DNA of 64,000 nucleotides from Phoronis australis (lineage: Eukaryota > Phoronida > Phoronidae). Location: contig NMRA01000533.1 in assembly GCA_002633005.1 (NCBI GenBank), forward strand, positions 77,587 through 141,586. The letters run 5' to 3'. This document shows, piece after piece, positions 47,856 to 59,000 of this stretch. The position numbers and the translations under genes were made by a program. Numbering within the stretch: the first letter of the stretch is position 1; each line of letters begins with the position of its first letter. The notes beneath the pieces were generated by a model that was not told the DNA's origin, did no database searches, and was given only the letters and a program-made list of their open reading frames with translations.

Positions 47856-48815
47856 TCAGCTGTAAATTTATTCATTTACTCTAACAATGTCTCATGGAAC
47901 AAAACTCAAAGTTCGGTTTGATTACATCAAGACCGAAGTTCGTCAGCACCGAAATAAATGGGGGGTTGTAGCCCCCATTCCCCTATGGCGTGCTGCATAT
48001 GCACGATATTTTTTTCAAAAGGCATTAAATGCATTGGACGTCTTTAAGGACAACCCCATACCTGAAACTGATTGATTACAATACAGAGGCAAATCCAGCG
48101 ACAGTGGATATGATTCTTGATGAAATGTGTATCGTTCAACTGAGAATTACACTGATTTTATCGCGAACAACTTTTCAAGAAATGTTCGAAACTTTTCAAG
48201 AAAATTATTAAAGTTTCTTTTGTGGATGTGCATTTCTTTTGCTTTGATTTTCATCAAAATCTGCGATGTCGTTGATGAATAATCTACTTATACGTATGGG
48301 AAGTGCCCAATCAATTGACCTTGCACCCTTCTAAAAAGGTTGAAATTTCTTCAAAATAAATTGTTTTTGATTGAAAATCCATTTTCGTGAAGGTGTGATC
48401 ATGTGACACGTATTCAGGTACTTTAGCCTCATAGCTTCATATCTTTATTGCCGTGCCTGTCACTTTTTAGGTATACGTGACATCTGTTGTTGAGAGGTAA
48501 TAAAGAACAAAAAAAAGGGAAAAGGCAAAATAATAGAATCAACATTTTGTCTTATCTAGTGCGCAACATTATTACTATTTTGTTTCCACACTCGATTAGT
48601 TGGACCCTACAACCACAATTAGTTTACCCAAGGTCTTTTAGAACATCGGTGTGGAGGACGGTGCCACGCTCTAACCCATTTGATGTCAGATATCACATGA
48701 CATCCGATTTGACCTACCATGTGACACAGAAATGTGACCTTGTGGAAAAATGATGAACGAAACACAGAATTCCGTGCGTGGGCATCATTGCGTATACCAG
48801 GTCGGAAGTTTATAC

Positions 48816-49712
48816 ATGTATCCCAATAACAAGACGAACACTTCCTTCTGTGTACATTGTTCTGTTCTCAGTAACCATCGCTCTTGGCATGGCGTAAGAT
48901 AACTATCAATATTATACGTTTTGTAATGTCTAGGTTTGGGGTTGAGATAATCGCCATACTCGAAGCTCAGCTCGAAAAGTAAGCATTTGCATGCCACAAT
49001 TCTAATAAATTCACTACAAATATGCAGTGTTTATTATTAGGCTTTGAGTCTGAGTTTGGAGATTTCACCCTGGGCCCACGTGATTGCCCATAAACATAAA
49101 CATTGACTACAGAATGCACGTATATCTGGGGCACCACCTTTACATATTCAAGCAACTTTTACTCACAAGCTTTTTTTTAAAGGTGCATAGGTGCCTGAAT
49201 TCCAGATTGAGGTGCAGCTTCAAGGATATGGTCGAAGAATAGTAAATTATATAGCTAATTTTTGAGGTCAGTCATTTGTATTAAGTTTCTACTTATTCAA
49301 CATAGTGTGTTGATTGTTTGCTAACACATTTATTTTGTGCAGTGTTGTTGTAACATTGTCTTTATAAGTTCCACTTACATGTGTTTTTGAAATAGCAAAA
49401 TTTGTTTGAATGAAAATACGATTTAATGTAAAGATTCGTGTGCATAACTGAAAATGTATGTTAATTTTCAAACAAAAATTTGTTTTCAAAACCATTTTGC
49501 ATACAAACCCATGGTTATCTTTTTCACTTTTTAGCACAACTGGCTAGGCCTTGTATATGCACGTCTTATTTTGAATGTTTTCTATCTGTCTTTTTATCAT
49601 TCTTTGTACTTTCATTCAGTTATTGGGGACAAATAAAACAACAAGAATAATAAATATTTTAAGTTGTATTGGGAATTTCAGGGTCACAGCTCTACAAATA
49701 AATATTTCACAG
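48816..49712. other. Unassigned sequence after the duplication
   Basis: AT-rich, no exon or repeat supported. Confidence 0.5.
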
Positions 49713-49999
49713 AAGGAACCAGAGGGGTTCCTTAATTACAAGAGATAACACACACATTTACGATACCCAAAGTGTAACTGAGTATCGGATACTAAGTGGC
49801 ACAGGTTAGCATAGTACCAAATGGGTACATAATACCAAATGGGTATTGGCCGATTGCCTAACAACTAGGTCGAGCAAAGCGGCAAATTCAATAACAAGTA
49901 CCAAGTGGGTACAAACTGCCAAATGGGCAAATATCATATAAAGTACCAAGTGGGTACACCAAACAGCCAACTGGGCTATAACAACCTGCAAAGCAGGTT
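49713..49999. repeat. Cluster of short hairpins with a CC-loop-GG core
   Basis: Perfect short inverted repeats follow one another. AAGGAACC/GGTTCCTT (49713-49733), AGTATC/GATACT (49781-49793), GTACC/GGTAC (49814-49828), AATACC/GGTATT (49831-49847), GTACC/GGTAC (49898-49912), TGCC/GGCA (49917-49929), GTACC/GGTAC (49943-49957), AGCC/GGCT (49965-49977), AACCTGC/GCAGGTT (49983-49999). Most have a 5-nt loop of AAATG, AAGTG, AACTG or AGAGG. Arms differ between hairpins but always pair, which suggests the folded form mattered in their origin or spread. Confidence 0.75.
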
Positions 50000-50644
50000 C
50001 CGGACAAGCTGAGTGAGCAGACCAGCCGGAGTGATAAAAAGAGATATTGTAAGAAACGTGGTGTTGTGGCTCAGTATGTGCCGAGAGCTGTGACCGGGGT
50101 GGAGAGAAGCAAGCTGCAGTAATGGACGCTCAAGTACAGGTCTGGTCGCTAGCCAATGACGTCGGTTCTTGCCGGACGGTAAAACGCTCCGGTCTTGAAG
50201 AAGGTACCAGCAGTGGCTGTAAAAACAACAATAACCAACAGCAGATTTTGTTCGGCAAAAGGGATGGAGCGTGGTAAAGGTAGAAAACGGTTGACGTGAA
50301 ATTTTGTGGTACCCCGGGTAGGGAGGGCGGGAGAGGTATAAACTTGTCTAATTAGGAAAACTTACGAGTGAATGTAGTGTTGCTTGAGGCTGGGCCAACA
50401 GGAAGCTGGAGAGAAAGAACAAACAGCGCAACCATCGGATTTGGTAGGAACTAACCAGCAGTTGGATATGAAGCATGAAGGGCTCTATAATGGTATTTGC
50501 CCAAATAATAGGATTTATGTCAGAGTGCCATAAATCTCATTATTGCACTAAAGAATTGCGTACATGTCACTATCTATCGTTTCGTAGGACAGGCCTAGAA
50601 TGTTTTTCATATTTTTAAACTCTGACAACGACTTTAATTTTTAG
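50000..50644. other. Unassigned; GC-rich patch with a TATAAA
   Basis: No exon supported. At 50311-50342 a patch CCCCGGGTAGGGAGGGCGGG precedes GAGGTATAAAC. It resembles a core promoter only by composition, with nothing downstream to confirm it. Confidence 0.3.
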
Positions 50645-50882
50645 TTTGCTTGGTGGGCTGTTTTTGGATGCTGCTAAGGCAGGAAATGGCATGGACCTTT
50701 TGATTAGAGTACAGGGAAGACATCTGGTAGCACTCGAGGCCAAATGCCATCGTTCTTGCTGCAAAAGCTTCACGAGACCACTAAAAAAATCTACCTATAG
50801 TGAAAGCAGTGAAATTTCCACAGATGTATTTCAAGAGTTTTGTTTTGAATTTGTGGAGCAACAAATCATAATCTCCCATTGA
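50645..50882 (+). pseudogene. TE-associated protein fragment (conserved KCHRSC motif)
   Basis: An open stretch of about 78 codons starts just after an acceptor-like TTTTTAG and ends at TGA 50880-50882. It reads GNGMDLLIRVQGRHLVALEA followed by KCHRSCCKSFTR. From memory, a pattern like D.LLAKL..GDMIALEAKYH..CL..(Y/F)..R occurs in many uncharacterised, often multi-copy or TE-linked proteins of marine invertebrates. The fragment lacks the rest of such a protein and no continuing exon was found, so I treat it as a remnant. Confidence 0.4.
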
Positions 50883-51953
50883 GAAATATTGCATTTGACT
50901 CTGTTACAGTCACTGCTCTAGGAAACTTTGTCCAAAATTGGTTGTAATATGTGTGTCAAAACTGGAAATCTGAAATCGAAAATACAGAGAATTTGCCCTA
51001 TTCTACAATCCCTCAGTCTGAGTCATAGTGAACTGTTGTTAAACAAACATTTGTTCCTGTGTAAATACTGGACTAAAATGCACTGGAATGTGCAATTGCC
51101 AAAACTGAGAATCCCAAAGTGAGTGATGAAATTGAGGCAGGTGAAGAGCAATGGTGTGAGGGACTTGCATCCCAGCCAGAGAAACTTGGAAAGACATGTT
51201 CTCAAGAGACCGAAACCAGGCTATTAACTGGCCCACTGAGCCTCATGATTTGTGAAATATTTTCCTATTTTCGTTTTCACGTCTGTAGTAATGGCTTGTT
51301 GATTTCTCGGCCTTTTGTACTTCATCCGATTGCATTTGTTGTCATTCTATACTTTTTGTCTCTATTTTGATAAATTGTATGCTTTGGACTTAAAGCAACG
51401 ATTGTTTTTGTAAGAGAGATTAGTAAATGTGTGATAACATAAAGGTGAGACGTAGTAAGTTTGATAAATATAGATTTGGTAACAATAAAAACATCATAAA
51501 ACACCATGAGTGGTAGTTCCATATTTTGCCAACAGGTGACCTCCATAAATTCATATTTGTGCCCTAATTCTACATTTTAATTGAAATATACAACAAACTA
51601 TATGTTTCTTATGACTTAATGCGACCTGTAGGAATACTAATTGCAGTGCAATGCTTTATGGACACTTAAGTTTCTTCTTTTCAAGTTTTTTAATTCCGTG
51701 TAGAATTCGCTGAATTGGCACAATTTAACATCAAATTTCACAAAGATGTGCAAGTTTAAACGTGGGAACTTTTTTATTCATAAAATACCACGATTCGTGT
51801 CAACGAAAACGGCTGAGTGAGATTGCCCCCCTAAAGGGGTCACAGAAGTGGTTTTCTAGGACTCTTGTGGCCTACGTACCATGGCCTATTATACACGACG
51901 GCGATAATTAGCGGTTTAACCCCATTAATTGAAAAAAACTTCCTATTTTCCAG
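50883..51953. other. Unassigned sequence before the CUB exon
   Basis: No exon supported. Short open frames (50928-51122, 51119-51370 on +) show no domain content. Confidence 0.5.
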
Positions 51954-52134
51954 ATTACTGGAAGTCGGGATGCGGCAGTAATGGCATGATCAACATTGCT
52001 CCGGGTAAAATAACATCCCACCCCTCATTCGACGGAGAAATTCGACACGCCTCTTACCTGCAATGCGAGTGGTCGATCCATGCACCCCCTGGGAAGCGGG
52101 TGAAGATAGTCTTTGTTTACTTTGACCTAGGAGG
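51954..52134 (+). CDS. CUB domain exon (N-terminal half)
   Basis: 181-nt exon entered in phase 1 (acceptor TATTTTCCAG) and left in phase 2 (donor GGTAAAT). The 59 complete codons show the start of a CUB domain: CGSNG with Cys at residue 6, a strand region ITSHPSF, then Cys 37 in YLQCEWSIHAPPG with the usual aromatic-C-x-W-x-I, PPG at 44-46, and VKIVFVYFDL at 49-58. The Cys6-Cys37 spacing fits the first CUB disulfide. The second half should be in a following exon entered in phase 2; none was seen to the right, where large transposons fill the intron. Phase matches the upstream sushi exons, so it is probably the next module of the same protein. Confidence 0.85.
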
Positions 52135-54491
52135 GTAAATGCATCTTATACGAACATGTTCGGTCTGGACATGGATCCATGGCCATCCCCTCACAAAAAT
52201 GAACTTAAGTTTGCATCGAAAAACTTAAGTTTTTGTCTGAAGAACTTAAGCTTTCATTCACGAAAACTTAAGTTTTTGGCGAGAACTTAAGTATTTTGAA
52301 ACAAGTTTCTTGGAACGAACATAAGTTTTCATTACTTAAGTTTTCAAAATCTTAAGTTTTGAAAAAAGTTTTTAGTAACAAACATAAGCCATCAAAAGTT
52401 AAGTTTTTGAAAACTTAGTTTTCAGATCTTAAGTTTTCAAGGAACAAGCTTTTGAAATCTGAAGTTTGCCAAAAGCATTAGGTTTCAATAGGACAGGCAT
52501 TCAAAAAATTCGACTTTCACTAAAACAATAAAAATTTAATGATTCTCATACAAGATTTAACAAACTAGAGTTCTATTAACATTTCGTTATCAGTGATTAA
52601 TTGCAGAAAATAAAATGCATTTCCTAAAATACTCTAGTTTCTTAAAATTAGTGAACGTAAGTTAAATATAAAAGTCTTAAAACCCAGAAATATTTCGATA
52701 AATTAGTTCATCAAGAGTCAGGGATACAATGCAGTGAAAACTAAATGAGGCTAATAATATATTCACATTTACATAGTTCTCCGTTTCTGACAATATGCCA
52801 TAACTGAGGGATCATCATGGAATGTACAAACAGAGATATCGCAACCAAATCATGATGCATAACCAAAGAAATAGTGATTACATAGCCAGGAAGGACTACA
52901 ACAAAAGACTGTGTTTCATCAGCACAGACTCTTAAAACTCAAATTACAGCAATAACATCAAGAATATCAAATCATTTAACATGCAAAATCCAAGAAAATC
53001 TGCAGAGACAAGAGCATAAAATAAAAAGTAACAGGTAACTAAGAGTTTATCTGCAATGGTCACATATCTGATTTTGGAAAGTACAATCCTTATCCCAGAA
53101 ATAGTGGCTAGAATCACCTATCGTGGTTTTCAACCTTAAAAATATGAATTTAAAAGTCAAAGTTCTGCTTTTGTTGACAATCATATTAACATCAAACCCA
53201 AAACACTCTATGGTACAAACAAGTTTCACTAAAAGTAACCCTAAGTACAACCTGGTTATACGAGATAAACATTAGAAAACTTAGACCTTTGACCACAACT
53301 TTATTCTTTTTCCTTTAATTAAAATCTACCAAACTTCATAGACATTTCTATAGGGGCTTTCCTACTAACATCCACGCATCAGTGTGTGTGGGAGTTACTG
53401 TCAGTATGAAAGCTTAACTTCGGTCCTAGTTAAGTCAATGTGAAAGGACCCTAAGATAGACCACAAGCCACTTAATCTTTCTTTAGCTCAATCTGCTTGT
53501 TTAACTTCACAGGCAAATAATCCATGTTTTGTGACTACAAACGCGCGTTTCCGAGCTCAGATAACTGAATTAATAATTTCAAGAGCTGAAGTTCATAAGT
53601 GCGTCAATCTGTTGTCTGGGTAGTCTTCCTTATCCAATGATTGTTGAAGACACACTCTGCAAAAGTCATAAACATAAGACAACTTAAGTTGCTAGATATT
53701 TATCGTGCTGTTTATGCAGCACTGATTTGTAAAATTACTGACTTAGCCTAGAAAATAGTCTTCAATCTCAAAAGTTAACCAATCACTCTCCAGGATTCAA
53801 GTGAAAGACTAGTCTGTATGTTTACTCCAAGCATGCACTACAGTGGGTCAGTTTTGAATGAAGTTTTAATACTGGATTCATGACATTCAATACAATTTTA
53901 TTGTACACAATTTGAATACAAAACATGCACATGGTCATCTGCCATGCTATCATAACCTAGAGCAAACCGTGCATATGACAAATTTAGTGTGTTAATAAAA
54001 GTTGGACTTCAGGCTAACCAGGTAACGTGTTATGTAACTTTTTATTTCAAGTTCTATGACAAATTAAGTAATATTAGCATGTGATGAAACTGTTGGCAAC
54101 TGCAATTCCCATTGTTTTATGAACCATTCATTGTTTAATTGTCTAGTCTGATAAGACAATGCACAACTGTCCATAATGGACAGAGCTAGTTGTATTCTAA
54201 CCAGATGTCTCCAACATCAAACTGAAATGTCTCTTTACTAGTGTTACATGAACAAACAGGCACAACCGGTGTTAGAGCGGAAAGTCGAATCTCACATGTA
54301 TACATTCGTTGAAACTGATAGCAAAATCAAGAAGCTTTACATTGACTTGACCAAATGGTTACAGAAATCTGTGAGCTTGTTAAACCATAAAGGCCCATTG
54401 GCTAAACCAAGGACACTTTTCATCTTTTTCAAATTCAAATCCTGATAGCAGCACCACTTTTAACTAAACAATGAAACATATGAAGCTTTAC

Positions 54492-54595
54492 CTGCCGTGA
54501 GGATGTACACAGCTCCATACCACCCCGGGGTGATTATTCGATGCAAATGTTTGGATGTCTAGTTCTTCCAAGTACTCCGACAAGGTAATACAGAC
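54492..54595 (-). CDS. Orphan minus-strand exon inside element 1
   Basis: A 104-nt stretch on the minus strand bounded by a strong acceptor (CTCTTTGTTTTCAG) and a strong donor (CAG|GTAAAG). Only one frame is open: it reads LSEYLEELDIQTFASNNHPG, then VVWSCVHPHGR, with 2 nt left over. The other two frames have stops. The paralogous place in element 2 (about 58605-58690) is recognisable but has an early TAA and indels. The family is not recognised. It could be an exon of the element's own protein or of a host gene running leftward. Confidence 0.45.
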
Positions 54596-54698
54596 CTGAA
54601 AACAAAGAGATTATGGCAAACAGAGTAGTATGTGATAGCTTCTTAACAATCCAGACATAATCCGTTTACAGGGAATGTTATCCATGTAAAGATCAGGG

Positions 54699-54870
54699 GC
54701 GCTTGGGCGGATCCAGGATTTTGTGTTGGGAGGGCTAGGGCAGAGTATTAGGTAGGGTTATGCGCGTCAGTCATTCACCTGCCAACTGCCAAATGGAATC
54801 GTGTAGTTTTAGGGGGGCCAGGGCCATGGCCCCATTACCCGCCCTCTAAACCCACCATTGAAGACACTGG
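54699..54870. repeat. GGCGGATCCAGG dispersed repeat inside element 1
   Basis: Starts GGGCGGATCCAGGATTTTG and ends CTAAACCCACCATTGAAGA, with G-rich then C-rich halves. Counterpart in element 2 at about 58786-58950 (ends CTAAATCTGCCACTGAAGAT). Confidence 0.55.
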
Positions 54871-55537
54871 TATAGTCTTCACGAGGGGTCTTACATAACC
54901 ATAATAGTTTACAGCAAAAATAAAATTATTATCTTATGTACAGTAAAAATAAAGATAAAAATACTATATCATGTACTCCTACCAATTTACTGACTGACAT
55001 TTGCAAACATATTAAATTGAAGTTCCAGCAAGTTTCTTTAGGGAAAAGAATATGGCCGTACAGACAAGGGAGATCATACTATCCAGTCCATATTCAACTC
55101 AACTAAACTCCTAGGTCAAGCTGCACCCAGATTAACTATTACTTTCACCATTACCCTGAAATATTTGATTTCAATAATACCAGTCGAAATTGCTATGGGT
55201 GTGAAAATTTTAAGTCTGAATATAGCAAATTTTTGCGACATTCTAATATACTGTATTCCACAACCAGCTAAAAGTTTGAAAACACGTACTCAATCCCTAA
55301 GTCACAGGGCACAGATTTTCCTTATTTGTGTTGAATAATTTGGTTCAACAATTCTAGATAGGGTACTAGTAGCTGGGAGCGGGATGTCCTTTCGCATTCA
55401 ATAATCTAGATCCTCCAGACAGACCTGAGCAAATCAGTCAAAATAGGCAATACAATATTTACATTACTGATTCTTACTTTTGAGAACCAAGCACACGCGC
55501 GCACAAAGCGGAGACTCGAAAGAGCCCCCCCCCCCCC

Positions 55538-55538
55538 N
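55538..55538. other. Single N inside poly-C
   Basis: One unresolved base inside a C run (55525-55542), a common sequencing failure at homopolymers. Confidence 0.9.
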
Positions 55539-55759
55539 CCCCGACTTGACGAAGTGGGCATGACAAGGACAGCGTCATATAAGAACAAACTGAGAAAACG
55601 AGACAACAGTCATCTAAAAGGCTCTTATTTGGGAATGCACAGTGCACAACTCTGAACATACCCCGGTTTTTAGGAAAAGGTTCACTTACCCAAAAATTTA
55701 TGTACTCCTCATATTTTAGGCTGTATGCGCAGATGAGGCAAGTAAAACTTAAAAACTAT

Positions 55760-56020
55760 TTACCTGTATTGATATGAGATTTCGGTAATTTTCTACAATC
55801 TGACTCCATTGACTTACACACTTGATATTAATATTTTCTGAATCCTCTCGCCATGGTCATTATGGTAATTCCAAAAATGTATTGCTCGTACCGATTAGGC
55901 TCTTATTATTCATGCATTCACTGTTTTTACGAGGTTTTAATTTGCGGCAGCCGATCTCAAGTGACCGCCATTATAAACTGCGACACCTCTCAGCAGGAAT
56001 GATAACTACAACGATCACGC
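55760..56020. repeat. Inverted copy of 60030-60260
   Basis: The reverse complement shares CCGAGAGGTGTCGCA-like, AATACATTNTTGGAAT and GAGAGGATTCNGAAAAT words with 60040-60200, and the match continues to about 55760. It lies just outside the left end of element 2, while its partner is inside element 2. Confidence 0.65.
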
Positions 56021-56032
56021 GTGTGCCCTTAA

Positions 56033-59000
56033 AAAATGAACTTAAGTTTTCATCGAAAAACTTAAGTTTTTGGCCTGAATATCTTAAGTATATTAGAACA
56101 AGTTTTTGGAAAAAACTTTAAATTTCATCACTTAAGTTTTCAAATCTTAAGTTTTTCAAAAACTTAAGTTCCGAAAACTTGAGTTTTTCAAAAATTTAAG
56201 TATTATTGAACAAGTTTTAGTGATAATCTTAAGTTATCAAAACTTAAGTTTTTAAGGAACTAGAAGTATTGGAAACTCACGCAATGAGTTTCAATAATTC
56301 GGGCATTCAGGAGATTTGATTTTCACAAAATTAAACAAGAGTAGAGCACAGTGGCAAGTTTAATGATGTCCATACATCATTTAACAATAACAGAGTTCTA
56401 TTCACATTCCATTAACAATGATTAATTCCAAAAAATGAAATGCACTTCCTCAAAAAACATTAATTCATTAGAATAAGTGATCTTGCGTGAAATACAATAA
56501 GCTCAAATCCAGAAACATTTCAAAAATCAGTTTATCAAGGATCATACTGTGAATACAATGCATTGAAACTAAGTCAGGCTTACGATATATTCATACATGC
56601 ATCGTTCTCAGAAATGAGGAATAAAAAGGGAATGTACATACAAAGAAATCACTACCAAATCATTATGCACAGCCAAATAAAAAGGGATTACATAGCCAGG
56701 ATGGATTACTACAGAAGCCTATGCTTTATCAGATGATTTTTTTCTATGAAAATTATAGCAACGACACCAGGAATAACAAATCTCTTAACATGCAAATCCA
56801 CGAATATCCTCAGAAACAAGAGCATAAAAAAGTAACAAGTAACTGAATGTTTATCAGCAATGGCTACATATGTGATTTCGAGAAGTATAACGTTCGCACA
56901 ACCAGGGTGGCTCAGGGAGCTCAAAGTGGGCAAAAAGGTCCGCATCCGAGAGACAAAGTCTGAGAAAATGAGGAAATGGGACAAAAGACCACTGAATGAC
57001 CCAAACGCACAATTCACTCCCGTTTTTTTTTTCTTTTTTTTGGTCCGCAGGCTATTTTGTTAGGAAAAGGTCCATCACAACGGGAATTCGAGCCCCCCCC
57101 CCAACTGAATGCTTGGTGAACGCATGTATAATCATTATGCTAGAAATACTGCATACAATCAGCTATCATGGTTTTCAACCGTTCAAATTATCAATTTAAA
57201 AGTCAAAGTTAATTTTGTCGACAATCATATTACTAGTAAATCCAATACACTTTATGGTGGTCACAATCTTCACGAAAAGTAACCCTTAGTATAACCTGGT
57301 TACACGAGGTGAAATTTAGAAAACTTAGACATTCCTTAATTTAAAGTTACTGTACCTCATACATATCTATGCTACACCACAAGCCACTTAATCATATTTA
57401 GATGTATCTGCTCGTATAGCTTCATATGCAAATTATTCATGTTTCTTGACTACAAACGGGCGTTTCTGAGATCAGGTAACTGAATTCATGAGCTACTGTA
57501 CAGTTCATAAAGACGTACATTCTGTTGTCTGGGTACATGTCCTTATCAAGCGGTTGTTAAAGCCAAACTCTGCATTAAAGACACCAAGTTTAATAAAGAG
57601 ACGAGTAAAAGGTACCTAAGTTAACTTGCTGGATATTTTTATTGCGCTGTTTAAATATCATCGATTTGTAAAAATCGCATGCATGCACTTACTGACTTAT
57701 ATACGGAGCTTAGAAAATAGTTACGACTACTATAAAAATCTCTTGATCTATTTACACTGTCACGACGTTTAGGTCGGTCTATTCTCTGGCCATCGCCAGC
57801 TGTTCCCGCGTTCTTAGAAGTACACTCATGGTGTGATTTTTTGTCCTAGACACCAGGAACACACATCGATGGGTGGAGAATAGACCGACCGAAACGTTAT
57901 GACAGTGTAAATAGACAGGAGGTCGGTGTAAATAGACCAAGGGATTTTAATAATAATTGTAACACGCCACCAACTCAGAGCAGTTTTAGAAAGTCACTAG
58001 AAAATTGTCTTCAAACTCAAAATTCAAATAATCACCAGCAGGATTCAGGTATAAATGTGCAAGTTTAATCCAAGCATGCACTGCAGTTTGTCACTTTTCA
58101 GTTTTTTAATGGAGTTTTAAACATGGATTCACTATTAAGACATCCAAAACAACTTTAATCTACACAGTATGATTACAAAATATGCATATGGTAACCTACC
58201 ACGCAATGGTAATCTAAAGCAAACCATGCACATAACAAAATTAATGTGCTAATATAAGATGGACTTCAGTCTAACCATGTAACATACTCGTTATTTTGTA
58301 ACTTTAGTTAAAGTTCTATGACAAACTAAACCAAAGGAATAGAGTGATCAGATGAAGAAACATTTGGCAGCTGAGATAAACTACAATTCCCATGTGTTTT
58401 ATGAATTGTCTTTGTTTACGTGGTTAGTCAGATATAAAGGCAATGCACAACTCTACAAAATGCGCAGCGCTAGTCGTATTTCTAACAAGCAGTCTCGAAC
58501 ATGTTATCTCACTAATGTTACATGGACATTCCACAGGCGTAACCGGGGTTAGAACTATAAGTTAAATCTCACATGTATACTTTCGCCACGTGGGTCTAGA
58601 CATCTCAATACCACCACTGTGGTGATTGTTTCGATGCGTGTGTTTGGATGTCTAGTTTTTCCAAGTACTTCACCAAGTTAAGAGACCTGACACCATAGAG
58701 GAGATATTGGCAAACATAACAGTATAAATATAGCTTCATAATAATCCAGGCATAACCCATTTACAAGCAATGTTATCCATATAAAGATCAGGGACGGATA
58801 CAGGATTTGAGTTGGGGGAGCAGGGAAAGTATTAACAAGGATTTTGCCCGTCACACAGTTATACCCCCAATTGCCAAATGGAATCTGGGAAATTTTTAAG
58901 GGGAGGGTTCATGACCCCCTTGGCCCTCCTCTAAATCTGCCACTGAAGATACTTGCATGGTAATAATAGGTTACAGTAAAAATTATCTTCTGTCAGTGCA

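Larger units (their letters stand above)
41657..48815 (+). repeat. Segmental duplication copy 2 (about 7.2 kb)
   Basis: Colinear with 33318-40460. Carries sushi exon K and the same string of non-coding repeats. Each copy has private lesions in the RNase H fragment, so they have drifted apart since duplication. The boundary at the right is near GTGGGCATCATTGCGTAT. Confidence 0.9.
6074..52134 (+). other. Partial gene (or gene cluster): multi-sushi plus CUB protein
   Basis: Eleven sushi-type exons and one CUB exon lie on the same strand, and all enter in phase 1. Sushi exons end in phase 1, so each joins any other and also the phase-1 acceptor of the CUB exon. Proteins mixing CCP and CUB modules are extracellular (complement proteases, CSMD-like and polydom-like proteins). 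The homologue cannot be named from one CUB half and repeated CCPs. No start codon, signal peptide, transmembrane segment or stop was found, so both ends lie outside or are unseen. Whether all exons belong to one transcript is inference; several short tandem genes could look the same. Introns are 1.7 to 9.3 kb. Confidence 0.55.
52190..55500. mobile_element. Large element 1 with AACTTAAGTT-array end
   Basis: Starts near CACAAAAATGAACTTAAG and carries eight CTTAAG sites within about 250 nt. The next 3 kb is colinear with 56033-59650 (shared words include TTATGCATAACC/ACAGCC, CATAGCCAGGA, GGATGTCTAGTT, GGAGCGGGATGTCCTTTCG). No matching inverted end was found at the right, so the element is cut or rearranged there. 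A transposase was not recognised. Confidence 0.7.

Noticed and set aside
50311-50342. Core promoter (GC-rich patch plus TATAAA)
   Set aside because: No first exon downstream; composition alone is not enough.
58605-58690. Second copy of the minus-strand exon in element 2
   Set aside because: The equivalent frame meets TAA after two codons and has indels, so it is only a relic.
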